A stretch of 64,000 nt of DNA, from NCBI RefSeq assembly GCF_905475395.1, contig NC_058338.1, positions 96,829,435 through 96,893,434 on the forward strand, written 5' to 3'. The DNA comes from Chrysoperla carnea. Its lineage: Eukaryota > Arthropoda > Insecta > Neuroptera > Chrysopidae. The notes under the pieces are model-generated. The model was not told the DNA's origin, did not search any database, and saw only the letters and a list, made by a program, of their open reading frames with translations. A program made the position numbers and the translations under genes. Positions 41,700-53,618 of the stretch are shown in pieces. Position 1 is the first letter of the stretch; each line of letters opens with the position of its first letter.

Positions 41700-42535
41700 C
41701 ACATCTCATATTTATGAAAAATGTGCAATTGAGAAGGGCAACAAGGGCTTAGAAAAAAACCGATTTTGAATTGATGCCAAGTTTAGTCTTTCAAAATGGC
41801 TGAGTTTGAAAATTGACGTGTCTATATAACGTAAAATTTTATTATATGGGTTTTTCTACAGGAATAATCTGTTTTATAGATATGTAGTATGGAAAGACGG
41901 AAAATAAGAGTTAGCACTTAAAAAAGAAATTTTCCCGGTTTTGTAACTTCTGATTTGGCTATATTACTGAACGCACATTTTAACTTTTTTTTAAATATTG
42001 AATTTTCCGAAGATGTACCTTTTTCGAGTTACAAACAAAAAACTGAAAAAAGGTCTCCCAAAAGTTCCCAAAAGGCCTAGTAAGGTTTGGTTTATTTTTA
42101 TTGTTTACTGATTGAATACTCAAACTCTACCTTTCTTTGAATAAGTATTAAAAAATACAGAAATTAAAGTCTTGCGATCTATTTACTTTTAGATTCGAAG
42201 TTTAGAAATAATTTTATTCTAGATTAATAAACTAGAGACTAGAACGTTTCTAATTGTTCTTGTCTCTTTAAATTTAGAGTATTCTGTTAATAAGGGAATG
42301 TGATTGTCTTTGTTCTATAGGTAGAGTTGAGTGAAATGATTTGGTGTATAGACATATTTTATTACTCTAGCAAGTTATTTTCTGTCTTTCCCATATCTTC
42401 CTTATTCATTTATTAAATTCCATGTTATCCCTCATTTTCAAGCTTATTATGTCTAGGTTTGACCAAAAATATAATTAAAGAATTTGAACGAAAAAATATC
42501 AAAAATTTAAATAAATTTAAATAATAAGTTTATTA
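41700..42535. other. no recognised feature
   Basis: No domain-bearing frame or element boundary found. Confidence 0.25.
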
Positions 42536-42589
42536 GGCAGACATGTTAGTTTTTACAGATGCTTTCCTAATACTCTATAGACATGATGA

Positions 42590-43110
42590 CGATGAGAGTG
42601 TCATGCCTGAGATCAGGCGTTGACTACCACGGTTTTCCAAGCACTCCTTTCAAGTGCCAAGCATACAAGTTTATGACAGTTTTTAAAAGTATAACCTTTG
42701 ATTGTTTGAAGAAAATTATTTCTTCTGCGACTCCTTTTTCTCCTTTCCTTCATGCTTCCAGTTAACACTACACTTTCAACACTTCCTTTATGTAACCTAA
42801 GAAATCAAGCTGTCTTTTTTTAATATTATTAGCTAGCTGTCGCGATGTATGCGCAATCTGTAAAACTTTCACATTATGTTTATTTTACTGGTTGAAGAGA
42901 TTTTTAAAATTTTACGCCAGAACCACATTTTTGCTCCTTCTATTTTTTTCCACATCGTCTTGTTAATTGCTCAGCTTTCAACACCATAGAGCATTGTTGA
43001 CCGAACAATAGCATTTTAATAATCTTGATTTGGTTCTTAGGCTTATATTATTGTTGTTAAAGATTGTTTTTAGTTTTTTAAAGTTTAGTTTCGCGAGATT
43101 AATCCTGTGC
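42590..43110 (-). pseudogene. LINE reverse-transcriptase C-terminal relic
   Basis: Read on the minus strand from about 43110: INLAKLNFKKLKTIF, SLRTKSRLLKCY, then after a frameshift TMLYGVES, stop, INKTMWKKIEGAKMWFW, RKILKIS, and near 42640 a tail ERSAWKTVVVNA. These blocks in this order mark the region after the RT palm and the C-terminus of CR1/L2/RTE-like LINEs. It is broken by stops and frameshifts. The plus-strand frame at 42583-42765 is its shadow. Confidence 0.7.
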
Positions 43111-43121
43111 TTTTGGTACAG

Positions 43122-43716
43122 GAGCTCGCAACGTCGGCAAAACAAGAATTTTATTATGGCTGATTTTATGATATATTGTTCTTCTTGCTCTTTCAGTTAG
43201 AGCTTGGGCCATCTGGCTGGCGGTAGTGGTTGAATTTAGTACTGCGTAGCCTAAATGTACAGGAAATAATCCTAAATTTTAAAAATATCTTAGTATGGCT
43301 GTAATTTTAATATTAAGTTATTTAAGTATACAAACACCTAAAATTTAATAAATTTAAAAAAAATTTAATATAATTACATAAGATAATAAAAAAAAAAAGA
43401 AGCTATATTATAAAAAGAATGGCGATTTAACTACCGCGGCCATCTAACACACATGCATTAACACAACAGCATTGCATTTCATAACTTTTTCGCTTTTATT
43501 CAAGGTTTAGCAACCGAATTAACATCTGGTAAATTAATTTTAGGTTTTTGTATACTTAAATAACATAATATTAAAATTACAGACATTCTGCGCAGTACTA
43601 AACGCAACCACTACCACCAGCCAAATGGCTCAAGCTCTAACTGAAAGCGCAAAAAGAACAACATGTCATAAAATCAGCCATAATAAAATTCTCTCTCGAA
43701 AACGTTGCGAGCTCCT
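43122..43716. repeat. palindrome adjoining the LINE relic
   Basis: Left parts 43122-43255 and 43303-43360 pair with 43583-43716 and 43525-43583. The outer arm carries AGAGCTTGGGCCATCTGGCT. Read inward it also keeps a frame (MAQALTESAKRTTCHKISHN at 43625; a similar frame in the other arm), so the duplicated unit may once have been coding. Function unknown. Confidence 0.75.
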
Positions 43717-43990
43717 ATACTATTTTTCTCGATATCACATTTCCAATCACAAGTATTTAGCTATGACAAATATGCTAGTTTTTACACATGCTTTACTAAC
43801 ACTCTAGACATATAATTACTATTTTTAATACATGCTCTCTCTCCTAATATTAATTTAAGGACTTTTGATTTTGGAAGTGAAAACTTCTTTAGCGGCGTTG
43901 TACACTTTTTTTTGTAATGGGTAAAAAATGTTAAACTCGCGACAGGACACGTGTCCTGATCGAAAATTCGTAAGATCTTGTCACAGTCAG

Positions 43991-44049
43991 TACACAGGTT
44001 CGCATCCGATCACCGAAGTTAAGCAACATTGAGCACAGTCAGTACTTGG
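43991..44049 (+). ncRNA. 5S-rRNA-derived fragment
   Basis: The segment containing GGTTCGCATCCGATCACCGA and AGTTAAGCAACATTGAGC followed by CAGTCAGTACTTGG matches positions about 22-80 of insect 5S rRNA, including the box A part of the internal promoter. The 5' end, box C and the 3' third are absent. A T-rich stretch follows at 44057. Either a 5S pseudogene or the head of a 5S-derived SINE. Confidence 0.7.
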
Positions 44050-44131
44050 AAAATATATTTTTTTATTCATTTATTCTCATGACGCATCTGCATTGCTTCA
44101 AAAAAAAAAAATTGGAAAAAGCTTTTATTAA

Positions 44132-44434
44132 TTGCCGATGATTTTGAGTGGAGATTTCAACATAAACTTTGCAGACGATAAATATCAACTATTAATTGAA
44201 TTTTTAAATAATGAATTTGGTTTAACTATGTCAAATGATCGCAATGTTAGCACAACGAAATACAAAACTGCTATTGATGCGGTCTTTATTAGACATTTAA
44301 ATAGGTTCGAATCAAAACTGTTCGTTTCTTACTTCAGCTATCATAAACCGATCGTATCAGTTGTAGAGATTGGCGATGATGGTTCTGGTAGTAATGATGG
44401 GGAAAAAGTCGTCGAAATTATGGATGTAAGTTGA
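44132..44434 (+). pseudogene. endonuclease (EEP-fold) domain fragment from a transposon
   Basis: A 100-codon open frame beginning MPMILSGDFNINFADD. The GDFN motif, the later AIDAVFIRHLNRF (conserved Asp-x-Val-Phe context) and YFSYHKPIVSVVE match the C-terminal half of the endonuclease/exonuclease/phosphatase fold, in the version I associate with transposon-encoded helicase-endonuclease proteins of Helentron type. The N-terminal half, with other catalytic residues, is missing upstream, so it is a fragment, but it has no internal stop. A splice-like GTAAGT occurs after MDV at 44427. Confidence 0.65.
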
Positions 44435-44439
44435 TTTTT

Positions 44440-45025
44440 CTAAGAGATAAACTTTTTAATGTAATATAAAATGTCATGTTTGTGTACGGTAGCCCAATAA
44501 ATAAATATTGTATTCTACCACATAAATGAGAGTACTTTTATACTGATAATTAAAGCAATTCGTGCAAAATTATTCCCTAACCATTCCAAAATATCAAAAA
44601 TGCACAACGTTAATATTCAAGTTTTCACTTCTGCCGGCACTCCCAGAGTGCAACCCGCAAAATTTGTTGTTTATAGTCACGGGTAGAGTACCCACGAGTT
44701 ACGGTAACTACGAGAGCGGAATTCCTCACGAGTCGAGCAAGTTATATGAAATTCATTTCATATCATATAACAAATAAACATACTCGTCCAATTCATGTGT
44801 GATTTAGTATTATCATTATTTTAAAGCAATGATGCGTTATATTTTGTTTGAGTAGACACAAACAGAACGAACACAACTGAATAGAATAGATATTACATAC
44901 AATCAATTGACAAATCATTTGTAAATCACATTTTAACATAACTAGAATTTTACATATTCTTTCTGGGAACTTCTTGTGAACGAAATATACCGATATCTGG
45001 TTTGTTTATTGTGTGTTTTTGAAAT
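44440..45025. other. no recognised feature
   Basis: A GC-richer patch at 44625-44740 (GCCGGCACTCCCAGAG; GAGTACCCACGAGTTACGG) stands out from the AT-rich surroundings but shows no domain or RNA signature. The 71-codon frame across it is not called. Confidence 0.3.
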
Positions 45026-45030
45026 ATATA

Positions 45031-45843
45031 TAGGGCGTTCTGTTATTAACTGCAGATCGTGGGCCTACAGAATAAGCTCATAAAGACGAAGGAAAAAGTC
45101 ATTTACCAATTTTGGATCTGAGCCCTAATTTGGGCGCTACAGGTATGACAAAATTGATAAATTAGTAAATTCACTGGCTATCATTCGATAACCAATAGCC
45201 AATGATAATCAGTAGATATTAATAAATGTCATTTGATAATATTCAACTAAAGAAGGGGTATGAACTGATTTCAATTGGATTATATTATTTTGGAAAAAAT
45301 ATTTAAAAAAAACAATTATATTATTTCATTGGTTTGGTCAATTCCCACTTTTTTTATTATTATATTTTTGCAAGAAAACATTAGATTCTTAGTAAAAAAA
45401 CAAATAACATCACAAAGAAGGCGTTTTTTGTTTATTTACGCTAAATTAAAAACATTCTTTTTGTGACATAATTTGTTTTTTTACTAATAATGTAATGTTT
45501 TCTTGCAAAAATATAATAATAAAAAAAAGTGGGGATTGACCAAACCAATGAAATAATAAAATAGTTTTGTTTAAATGTTTTTTTCAAAATAATATAATCC
45601 AATTGAAATCAGTTCATACCCCTTCTTTAGTTGAATATTATCAAATGACATTTATTAATATCTACTGATTATCATTGGCTATTGGTTATCGAATGATAGC
45701 CAGTGAATTTACTAATTTATCAATTTTTGTCATACCTGTAGCGCCCAAATTAGGGCTCAGATCCAAAATTGGTAAATGACTTTTTCGTCTTTATGAGCTT
45801 ATTCTGTGGGCCCACGATCTGCAGTTAATAACAAAACACCCTG
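45031..45843. mobile_element. 813-base near-perfect palindromic element
   Basis: Almost the entire element is one inverted repeat: arms of about 390 bases meeting at a loop of a few tens of bases near 45425. The ends are TAGGGCGTTCTGTTATTAAC and the complement of CAGGGTGTTTTGTTATTAAC, flanked by TA on both sides, fitting a Tc1/mariner-type end. No transposase. If transcribed, it would fold into a very long hairpin. Confidence 0.85.
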
Positions 45844-45849
45844 TATATA

Positions 45850-46430
45850 GGGTAAAAGAGTTAAAAATTCATAAAAACGTTAAGTAGAGTTAAAAACGAA
45901 AATTCATCTTTATTTATTTTATGAATAAGGCTTCATAATATTATTTTGGATGATACCATGCAAAATACTGAACCAATCTTTAAATGAACACGATTTTTGT
46001 AATTTTTGAGTCAAAATTATTTTTTATGAAATACTGAAACAAAAAATTGTTTGGGATTTTTTCCATTTTTTCTAAGGGTTAGGTACCCCCTTAAGTTTTC
46101 ATAGGGTACCCCCTTAAGAAAATTCCTAAAACTCGTATAATTTTTGTTTTCTCTCAAATTTCGATTTAATGGTTGGATATATAGTTTCAGAAGTATTACA
46201 TTAAAAACCCGTATAAAGAGTGGTATCTCGAATTGATCTTAAGGAATTTCTTAGAAAATATTTGTCTAATAATCAAATAAACTAAATTTTTGTCTGATTT
46301 TCGAACTTTTGATTTCTTTAGAAAATTCAAGAACCGAGAAGTTTTTATTGTTCTCAAAAAATTTAAAACAATTAAAACGTAATAATTTTCCAAATTTTGT
46401 TAACGGTTTACAATTTTCAAAAAAAAACGA
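45850..46430. other. no recognised feature
   Basis: Contains a short direct duplication (TAGGTACCCCCTTAAG and AGGGTACCCCCTTAAG at 46081 and 46104). No gene seen. Confidence 0.3.
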
Positions 46431-46548
46431 TCACTTGGCCATGTAACGTACAATTTACTAGATATCGCCTAAAATTCTATGACAAAAAATATAAATAAAA
46501 AATTTTTTGATCTAAAATTCTACGCCGTATAAAAACAAAATTATTAGA

Positions 46549-47109
46549 AACAAGTGAAAACAAACAATTGACTGATTAAATTGTGGAAATACCCTGTATA
46601 GATAGTGTTGATTACACTGTCTACGATTACGCAATCGTTGTGTTTTTTACGCCATGTAAGTAAAGATAGTCACTCTTAGGTAGTATAGTCATGTATGTAT
46701 AACACGACTGTCTGGTATATACATAACTAATATTCCCATATAATAATCTAATTTGCGCCCGAGTGAACAATGATGTTTACGAAAAACTGTTTCAAACAAA
46801 AGTTGTTTATTTTTTTTATAAGGAACATTTTTGCATTCAAACTTTTGTTCTATCTAACGGTTTACAAAATGGGTTTACAAGCTCAAATTGATTAATTTTG
46901 GCCATTTAAGAAATCAACTCCACTTTTTACGTCCTGAACACGCTATAAAAATTTCAGCTTGATATCTCTTTTTGTTTTCGAGTTATCGTGTTTAGAGATG
47001 GGCGGGCAACCTGAAATGGACTAATTAGAAAATTTTGTTGGTAGCATCAATATTTTATAAACTTGGAACTAAACTTAGTATTTCTTGATATATATTCATA
47101 CATGGTATA
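46549..47109 (-). repeat. Helentron-like (HINE) element, full length
   Basis: 561 bases. The 5' end palindrome is at 47109, the microsatellite is reduced, and the stem-loop and tail are at 46549. It interrupts an older repeat: the left flank 46450-46548 and right flank 47110-47230 match a continuous segment at 49000-49215. Confidence 0.75.
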
Positions 47110-47286
47110 AAAATAATGATAAATAATAGAGAATTAAGAAAATATCACAATACCGTAAAATGAATTACAAAAAGTGACATTAAAATTAAAATCAGTCCAG
47201 AAAAACGGATGATATAAGAATTTTAAATTACTAATTAGACAGAGAAAACCAACATAAACTGTGACATCAGAATCAAAGTCAATATA

Positions 47287-47640
47287 GACGAAAAAAAGGC
47301 CGGACCTGGAAAAAATTACAATAGTGACTCTGAGGTTATAGATCGTTAGGGGGGCATGTAAATAACTTTAAAAAAAATTAAGAGAATTTTTCGTTCCGCT
47401 GTTTTTGAGAAAATCAAAAAAAATGGGAAAAAAAAATTTGGAATGCGTTTTTCTCGGAATCTATTGGTTTAAGGGAAAAGTTTTTCAAATAAAAAATGTA
47501 GAAGACATTGTCAGCTACATTTTATGTCATTGGAGCAACGTCATACGAGTTAAATTACAAAAAGTAGGTGGCGTTAAAGTATCAAAAAAAGGGTTTTTCA
47601 CGATTTTCATTAAGAAAAAATGATGTTTTTGTAAAAGTGT
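47287..47640 (+). repeat. solitary arm of the 35.4-kb fold-back
   Basis: Direct copy of 35345-35670 (GACGAAAAAAAGGCCGG, GGGGGGCATGTAAATAAC, GTCATTGGAGCAACGTCAT) ending abruptly at GTAAAAGTGT. The opposite arm is missing. Flanked by HINEs in opposite orientations. Confidence 0.8.
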
Positions 47641-47773
47641 ATTTCCAAAAGTCCGTATGCTACCATAGCCATTCCAAGCTAAATTCTGTTTTCCTAGAAA
47701 GAGATACAAATTTTACTAGAAAGAGAGGCAAAAGTCTTGATGACCTTTTTTTTTGTTTTAGTTTTTCAGTTTT

Positions 47774-48359
47774 TATACCATGTATATATGAAATATACAT
47801 AGTATATTAAGTTTAGTCCAAAGTTTGTAACGCCTAACAATATTCATGCTACGAAAAAAATTTTGGTATAGGTGTTCATAGAATTACCTAATTAGTCCAT
47901 TTCCGGTTGTCCGTCCGTCCGTCTTTGGACACGATAACTCAAAAACGAAAAGAGATATCAAGATGAAATTTTTATAGCGTACTCAGGACCTAAAAACTGA
48001 GATCAAGTTCGTAAATGAGCAATATGGGTCAATTGGGTCTTGGGTCCGTAGGACCCATCTTGTAAACCGTTAGAGATAGAGCAAAAGTTGCAATGTAAAA
48101 AATGTTCCTTATAAAAAAATAAACAACTTTTGTTTGAAACATTTTTTTGTAAACATCACTGTTTACCCACGAGGGCGCTTATTAGGTGTAAATTTTATAG
48201 TATACATTAATATGGGAATATCAGTGTGTGTGTAGCTATTTAAAAGTGGATATCTTTTTTTATTAACGTGACGTCAAAAAACAAACAATTGCTTCATCAA
48301 CACTGTCTGTACATGGTATTTCAACAATTAACTCAGTCAATTGTTTGTTTTCACTTGTT
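47774..48359 (+). repeat. Helentron-like (HINE) element, full length
   Basis: 586 bases in native orientation. GTCCGTCCGTCCGTC microsatellite at about 47910, GGGTCCGTAGGACCC at about 48043, stem-loop and tail ending CACTTGTT at 48359. Confidence 0.8.
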
Positions 48360-48944
48360 TGAAAAATAAGTTTGAATAAGCTTTTAATAAAGCAAACATA
48401 AAAGTATCCACATTCCCTATTAACAGAATAACTAGGTAAAAAGGTAAATAATTTTGAAAATTGATTCGTGTGTGTAAAAGCACAGTATTAAAATTTACTT
48501 TTTCCACCTTTGTAAAATTCATGCAAAAAATTCGATATCAAGTTTTTGGCAGGTCTCTTTTGTAATAAAAATCAGAATCTCTTGATTGTTATTAGAAAAT
48601 CATTGAATGATAGTAATTATCATTAATTTTGTATCACAATGTAAGTAACATTGCATGTTTGAAGAGTATATTTAGTTAGTAGTGTGTTCACATTCGTGGC
48701 TTCATAGGATTATGTTATTTAATGTTTCTTGTATATATTTTTCCATCTATTAATAATGATCATTTTCTTTTCAGTAAGTAATCAGTATTTCCCTTCATTA
48801 TTTTCGATATGTAGTTTTTCTTTTAATAAACGTAATTATTGTTCTTTATAGTACAACCAAATTAAATAAAAAATCATAGTAATGAATAAAAAAGCCTTAC
48901 AACTTTAGCAAACTAGGACAAAACTTTTGTGTCCATATTCTTTT

Positions 48945-49390
48945 CGTTTTTTGAGAATGTTTCACAAGGCCACTAGTTAGCTACCTGAAGATTGCGTACG
49001 GTTTCCTAGACATCGCCTAAAATTCAACGAAGAAAAATATAAAAATCAAAATTCATTTGATCAAAAATTCTTCGTCCTAAAAAATTAAGAAAAATTTATA
49101 AAAAAATTTAGACAATTAAGGAAGTAGGCAATATCGTAAAATGGATGACAAAAAGTGATAATCGGCCAAGGAAAGCGGATGATAAAAGCATTTTAAATTT
49201 ACTAATTAGACAGATATTAAATATACGTAATAAAGAAAAGTCTTGTGTCTCTTATCTTTTCGTTTTTCAAGAATGTTTCAAAGGCCAATAGTTGGAGCTA
49301 CGTGCAAATTTTCAACTCTCTATTTTTAAAGTTATGGAGAAAATGGATTCCAAGTTTTGTCCTACCTGGAATTCATACATTCCATCTTCT
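48945..49390. repeat. older repeat, uninterrupted copy
   Basis: The part 49000-49215 is the continuous counterpart of sequence split by the HINE at 46549-47109. The module GAGAATGTTTCACAAGGCC (48953) recurs in part at 49270 and at 32063. Confidence 0.6.
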
Positions 49391-49399
49391 GTGTAGTCT

Positions 49400-50370
49400 A
49401 TTTTTGCAATTTCATGTGGCAACCATGATAAAAAAATGAAATCAATCGATTGGTTCTTAAGATAGACTACCCAAAATATGGATTTCATAACTTGTACCTT
49501 CGATCGATCGATTTAATTTTTTTTTTACGATGGTTGAACGGAAAATTGTATGCCCTTTCAAATGATGTATAGCAAAGAGGGTGTGCCATTTGATATTTCA
49601 AAGTTGGGGTGGCTAGGAGAGAAGGGGTGAAACCTAAAATTCCTTAGTTACCATTTATGAACTTCCCCCTCGACATCTAAATCGACGTGTTTTCACACAA
49701 AACAATAATCAACATCAGGTCAAGAGTTATTAAGAGTGGATACTTTTGATATGAACGCATTGTATATAAAGTCTATGCCATTCGATAGCTTTTCTTATTC
49801 TCTACAACTTGCTCATTAAACTTTTTTTTGTAGATTGCTTTGATTTAAGTTGAAAAACCATTTTTTCAATGTTTACGATTATTTTAGATTTTATTTTGTA
49901 CCAGCTAGAAGGATACAAATTTTAGATTTTATTTTGTACCAGCTAACAAATTTTTTTGCTTTTCGATAGCATGCTTTAGGCATTAAGTTATTGAAAAACA
50001 CTTTGAACTATAAGTAAAAGGTTGGCTACTTTGTGTCGACTGTGACGATAAACATTAGTACCTACACACCAGATGAAACTGTTTTTATTCGCATCAAATG
50101 CATGATGCTTGTCTGCCACCTGCCACCTGCCGCTCATGAATCTCTTCTACCATTTTATTTTCTTATTGTTTTTATTTTATTTCTCTTGTTGTGTCTTCTA
50201 GCGTGTTCTATATGAATAAAGTTTTTAGTTAGGATATGAAGTCAGCTTAGTAATAGATTTACTAAAGAGTTAGCTACTACTACTAATACTACTACCATTG
50301 CTAGTACACAACTTGAATCGTACACTAAACTTTCAATAACAAGTTTTATATGGTTGTGTTTTCTTTGTAT
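49400..50370. other. no recognised feature
   Basis: A short direct duplication of TTTTAGATTTTATTTTGTACCAGCTA occurs at about 49882 and 49919. Open frames here are short and without domains. Confidence 0.3.
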
Positions 50371-50376
50371 ATACAG

Positions 50377-51540
50377 GGTGTACCATAACTCGATGGGCAT
50401 AGCTTAAGAGCACATTCTTTGGACAATTTTAAGTCGAAATTATGTAATACACTTTTTCCCAAAACCCAATAGTTAAGGAGTTATGTGCACTATTGAATTT
50501 AGTCTCTGCATTAAAGTCTTTAGTCTAGTTCTGCATTAAATTACAGGAGTTATTTTTTTTATTTAAATAGGTTCAGTATCACGTACTGAATGTAAATGCA
50601 CAAAATCCTTACAAAAATAGGCGGGGGAAGTACCTCCATTTTAAGGAAAACCGCTTTAATCGAGGAAATGAAACCAAAAAAAACGCCTAACTGAGGAATT
50701 CTCTCCTCGTCAGCAAATTTTTATGGGAGCCGTTGGAAAATGTTTGTCTGAGTGTACTGAAAAATGTCATGTAGGTGAGTGCTTGTGCTTTTTTGATTTA
50801 CGCCCATGCGGCGGGGCAGAAGTTCCCTACTCCCGGGCACCATGTTGTCTTTATTAAACATTTTAAAAAATTATTGGATTTTATATTTTGGACAATTATA
50901 AACATTTTTTGATACTTTACATTTTTTACTGACCCTCACCGTTTTCGAGATATAAGCATTTGAGAAAAAAAAAATCTTCATTTTCGTGAATAACGAATTT
51001 TTGGCAAAAAAAGTAATTTTATTTTTTCCCACGCTTATACATCAAAAAGGATGAGGTTTGGTGAAAATTGTCAAGAGTACAAAAATGCTTAGAATAGTCT
51101 AATTTATAATATCTAAGGACTTTCAAATTAAATTTTTGACTCGAAGCACGAAATAATCTTTATTTTCGTCAACAACAAATCCGCAATTTTTTTTTCAAAT
51201 GCTTATATCTCGAAAACGGTGAGGCTCAGTAAAAAATGTAAAGTATCAAAAAATGTTTATAATTGCCCAAAATATAAAATCCAATAGTTTTTTTTTTAAT
51301 GTTTAATAAAGACAACATGGTGCCCGGGAGTAGGGAACTTCTGCCCCGCCGCATGGGCGTAAATCAAAAAAGCATAAGCACTCACCTATATGACATTTTT
51401 GAGTACAATCAGAAAAACATTTTCCACCGGCTTACATAAAAATCTACTGACGAGGAGAGAATTCTTGAGTCAAATGCTTCATTTTCTACAGTATTTTAGT
51501 CTATATCTCCATAACTGTGCGCTTAAAACCAAAAATGGTA
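50377..51540. repeat. fold-back element with CAGGGTGT end
   Basis: Arms about 50688-50990 and 51160-51475 are complementary. GGTGCCCGGGAGTAGGGAAC on the right mirrors GTTCCCTACTCCCGGGCACC on the left. The left side extends to a CAGGGTGTACCATAACTCG terminus after TA at 50377; the right terminus is decayed. Confidence 0.75.
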
Positions 51541-51889
51541 ATAAACTTTATTGTAGATAATTAAATTATCTACCCTTTTTGTAAACTAATTTGTTTGTAT
51601 CAATAACCGTTTATGACTTATACGACTATGGCGATTTACTTATTGACTATTTGACTAAATTTGTATAAAAGGGCACCACAAGGGGAGGATATCACTGTGC
51701 ATTAACGAAAGCTAAAAAAGAACGTCAAGGTCCCTAAATAGAAATAGCACACAGAGCCTATTTTCTTAAATCCGCTGCTGACAGAAATTCAAAATTTTTG
51801 ACGTGTAAATGAATTATTTAAATCTAACTAACATCTAACATCACTAGTCAAAAAATTTTTATAATTAGTAATTACTATAAATAATCGTC

Positions 51890-52440
51890 TTTTCATTCTG
51901 TCTTTTTTTTGAAATGCTTATTTTGGCTTAAAATTTGTCTAATAGGTATTTTTGATCGCTGATTATCAATTCGATGTAAGATTATACGGATTCTGTCACG
52001 TCTTCCGAAAATAGTGCTATTTTCTTAATAACTACAAATTAAATTTTTTTTTCTAAACATACTTCTAATACCTTCATATAATTTACTATTTCCAACGTCA
52101 ATATATATTTAATATTTTTTTTTGCACAAAAAAGTATAGATGTGTGTTTTTCTTGTGCTAAAAAAAACTGAAATTCTCGGCCAAAATTGCTCGACTTTCG
52201 GTAGACGTGACATAATCCGCATTTTTTGTGACCAAAAATACCTCCTAGAGCATAGTTTGGACGATAAATATTTAGTTTGATTATTGAAATCAAGATGAGC
52301 ATTTCTGTGGGCGTCTTATGCATTTTGATGTTTTTGTACCGTAAGTTGAAATTTCCAGTAAAAAATGTCATGATTTTCGGAATACGTGACAGAATCGAAA
52401 TCAAATTGATACTCAGCGATATATGAGCATTTCAACAAAA
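51890..52440. repeat. dispersed repeat, copy 1
   Basis: Shares blocks with 53870-54350: TTTTGATCGCTGATTA, ACGGATTCTGTCACGT, ATGATTTTCGGAATACGTGA. The blocks also recur internally, so the unit is itself repetitive. The minus-strand 121-codon frame 52039-52404 lies inside and shows no domain. Confidence 0.55.
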
Positions 52441-52701
52441 TTTTGGTCTACATATGCTTCTCGCTGGGGTTATATACCCGCTTATGGCTGGGTTAAAGTG
52501 ACTGAATGTTCTGTGGGTTCTATAAACAAATTACAGAGAGTTTCATAAAAATCGGTGCTGTTTACCAATTTTTCCATTATCGACACTTTTTTCCACCTTA
52601 TTCCCTATATTTTATGCGTTTATTCAACATTTACTATTCACCACATGTTCAAATTTCAATTTTTAACTCCCGAATCAAAAAAGAGGGTTTAGTTTGACCG
52701 C

Positions 52702-52708
<7 letters not shown>

Positions 52709-52764
<56 letters not shown>
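52709..52764. repeat. (AT)n microsatellite
   Basis: About 28 AT units, followed by GTGTGTGTCTATCTGCCTGTCTG tetranucleotide-like sequence that may be the edge of a transposon. Confidence 0.95.
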
Positions 52765-52767
<3 letters not shown>

Positions 52768-52829
52768 TTTGTGTGTGTCTATCTGCCTGTCTGTGTGTCT
52801 ATCTGCCTGTCTTCGTAATGTCTAAACGA

Positions 52830-53615
52830 ATGAACCGATTTTTTTTTTCGCCGATAAGGTAATTCAATGGAGAGTGTTCTAGCTATGTTTCAAGTGCTAG
52901 TTTAAGATTCTGTAGCTGGACTTAAAAAATAGGCGATGATCTTCAAAATCCGTTCAGTTTGGAGAATGCTCTAAATTTGTCGGGTGTTCTTTAAATTTTG
53001 TAAATTTCACTTATTAATGATTACATGAAAACTCTTCGTCAGATTCTATTCAAAAAATTATTTTATGTGTACGAGTTTAAAATTAATTAATAAAATCAAA
53101 AATCAAAAATCCAGATTTCTATTTATACATTATTTTTAATGTCCGATCATGCTTAAATAAATATTTAAGAAAATAATTGCAGTAGGAGGGAGATTCAGTC
53201 TAATATTTACTAAACTCTGATACAAGATAAGAAATAAAAAATAAAAAAACATTGAAAGGAAAAGTTAACGGAAAATTAATCATTTTTACATTTTCTTATT
53301 AACATAAAAAAACAATACAATTTTCAACTAAACAATGTAACAAGTATCTATCTACCTAAAACAAACAAGCTAAAAAAAAAAAAAATTAAAAAAAATAAAA
53401 TACACAATCCATGCGTTTTTGTTTCTTTCTTTCATTCCTGTAGTTCTTATATGTTATCTTTAGTCAGTTAGTCCGTGTTCCTTGTACTGTACTGTACACA
53501 TAATAAATAATTGAGTTTATATATTACATAAAAAAATAAGAAAATGAGTATAAAATTTAATAGAGTTCATCTTGTTTTCTTTTAGGGTTGATAAATTAAT
53601 TTAAGGTTTGTTATG
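52830..53615. other. no recognised gene
   Basis: TCTAAACGAATGAACCGATTTT near 52824 resembles the phrase seen in the Helitron at 34506, suggesting a related end, but no CTAG terminus was located. Confidence 0.3.
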
Positions 53616-53618
53616 TAT

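Noticed and set aside
42583-43807. Plus-strand frames of about 60 codons at 42583 and 43625
   Set aside because: The first is antisense to the LINE relic. The second lies in a palindrome arm whose mate shows the same frame, so neither is an independent gene.
52039-52404. 121-codon minus-strand frame
   Set aside because: Lies within a repeat whose second copy (53870-54350) does not keep the frame; no motif.
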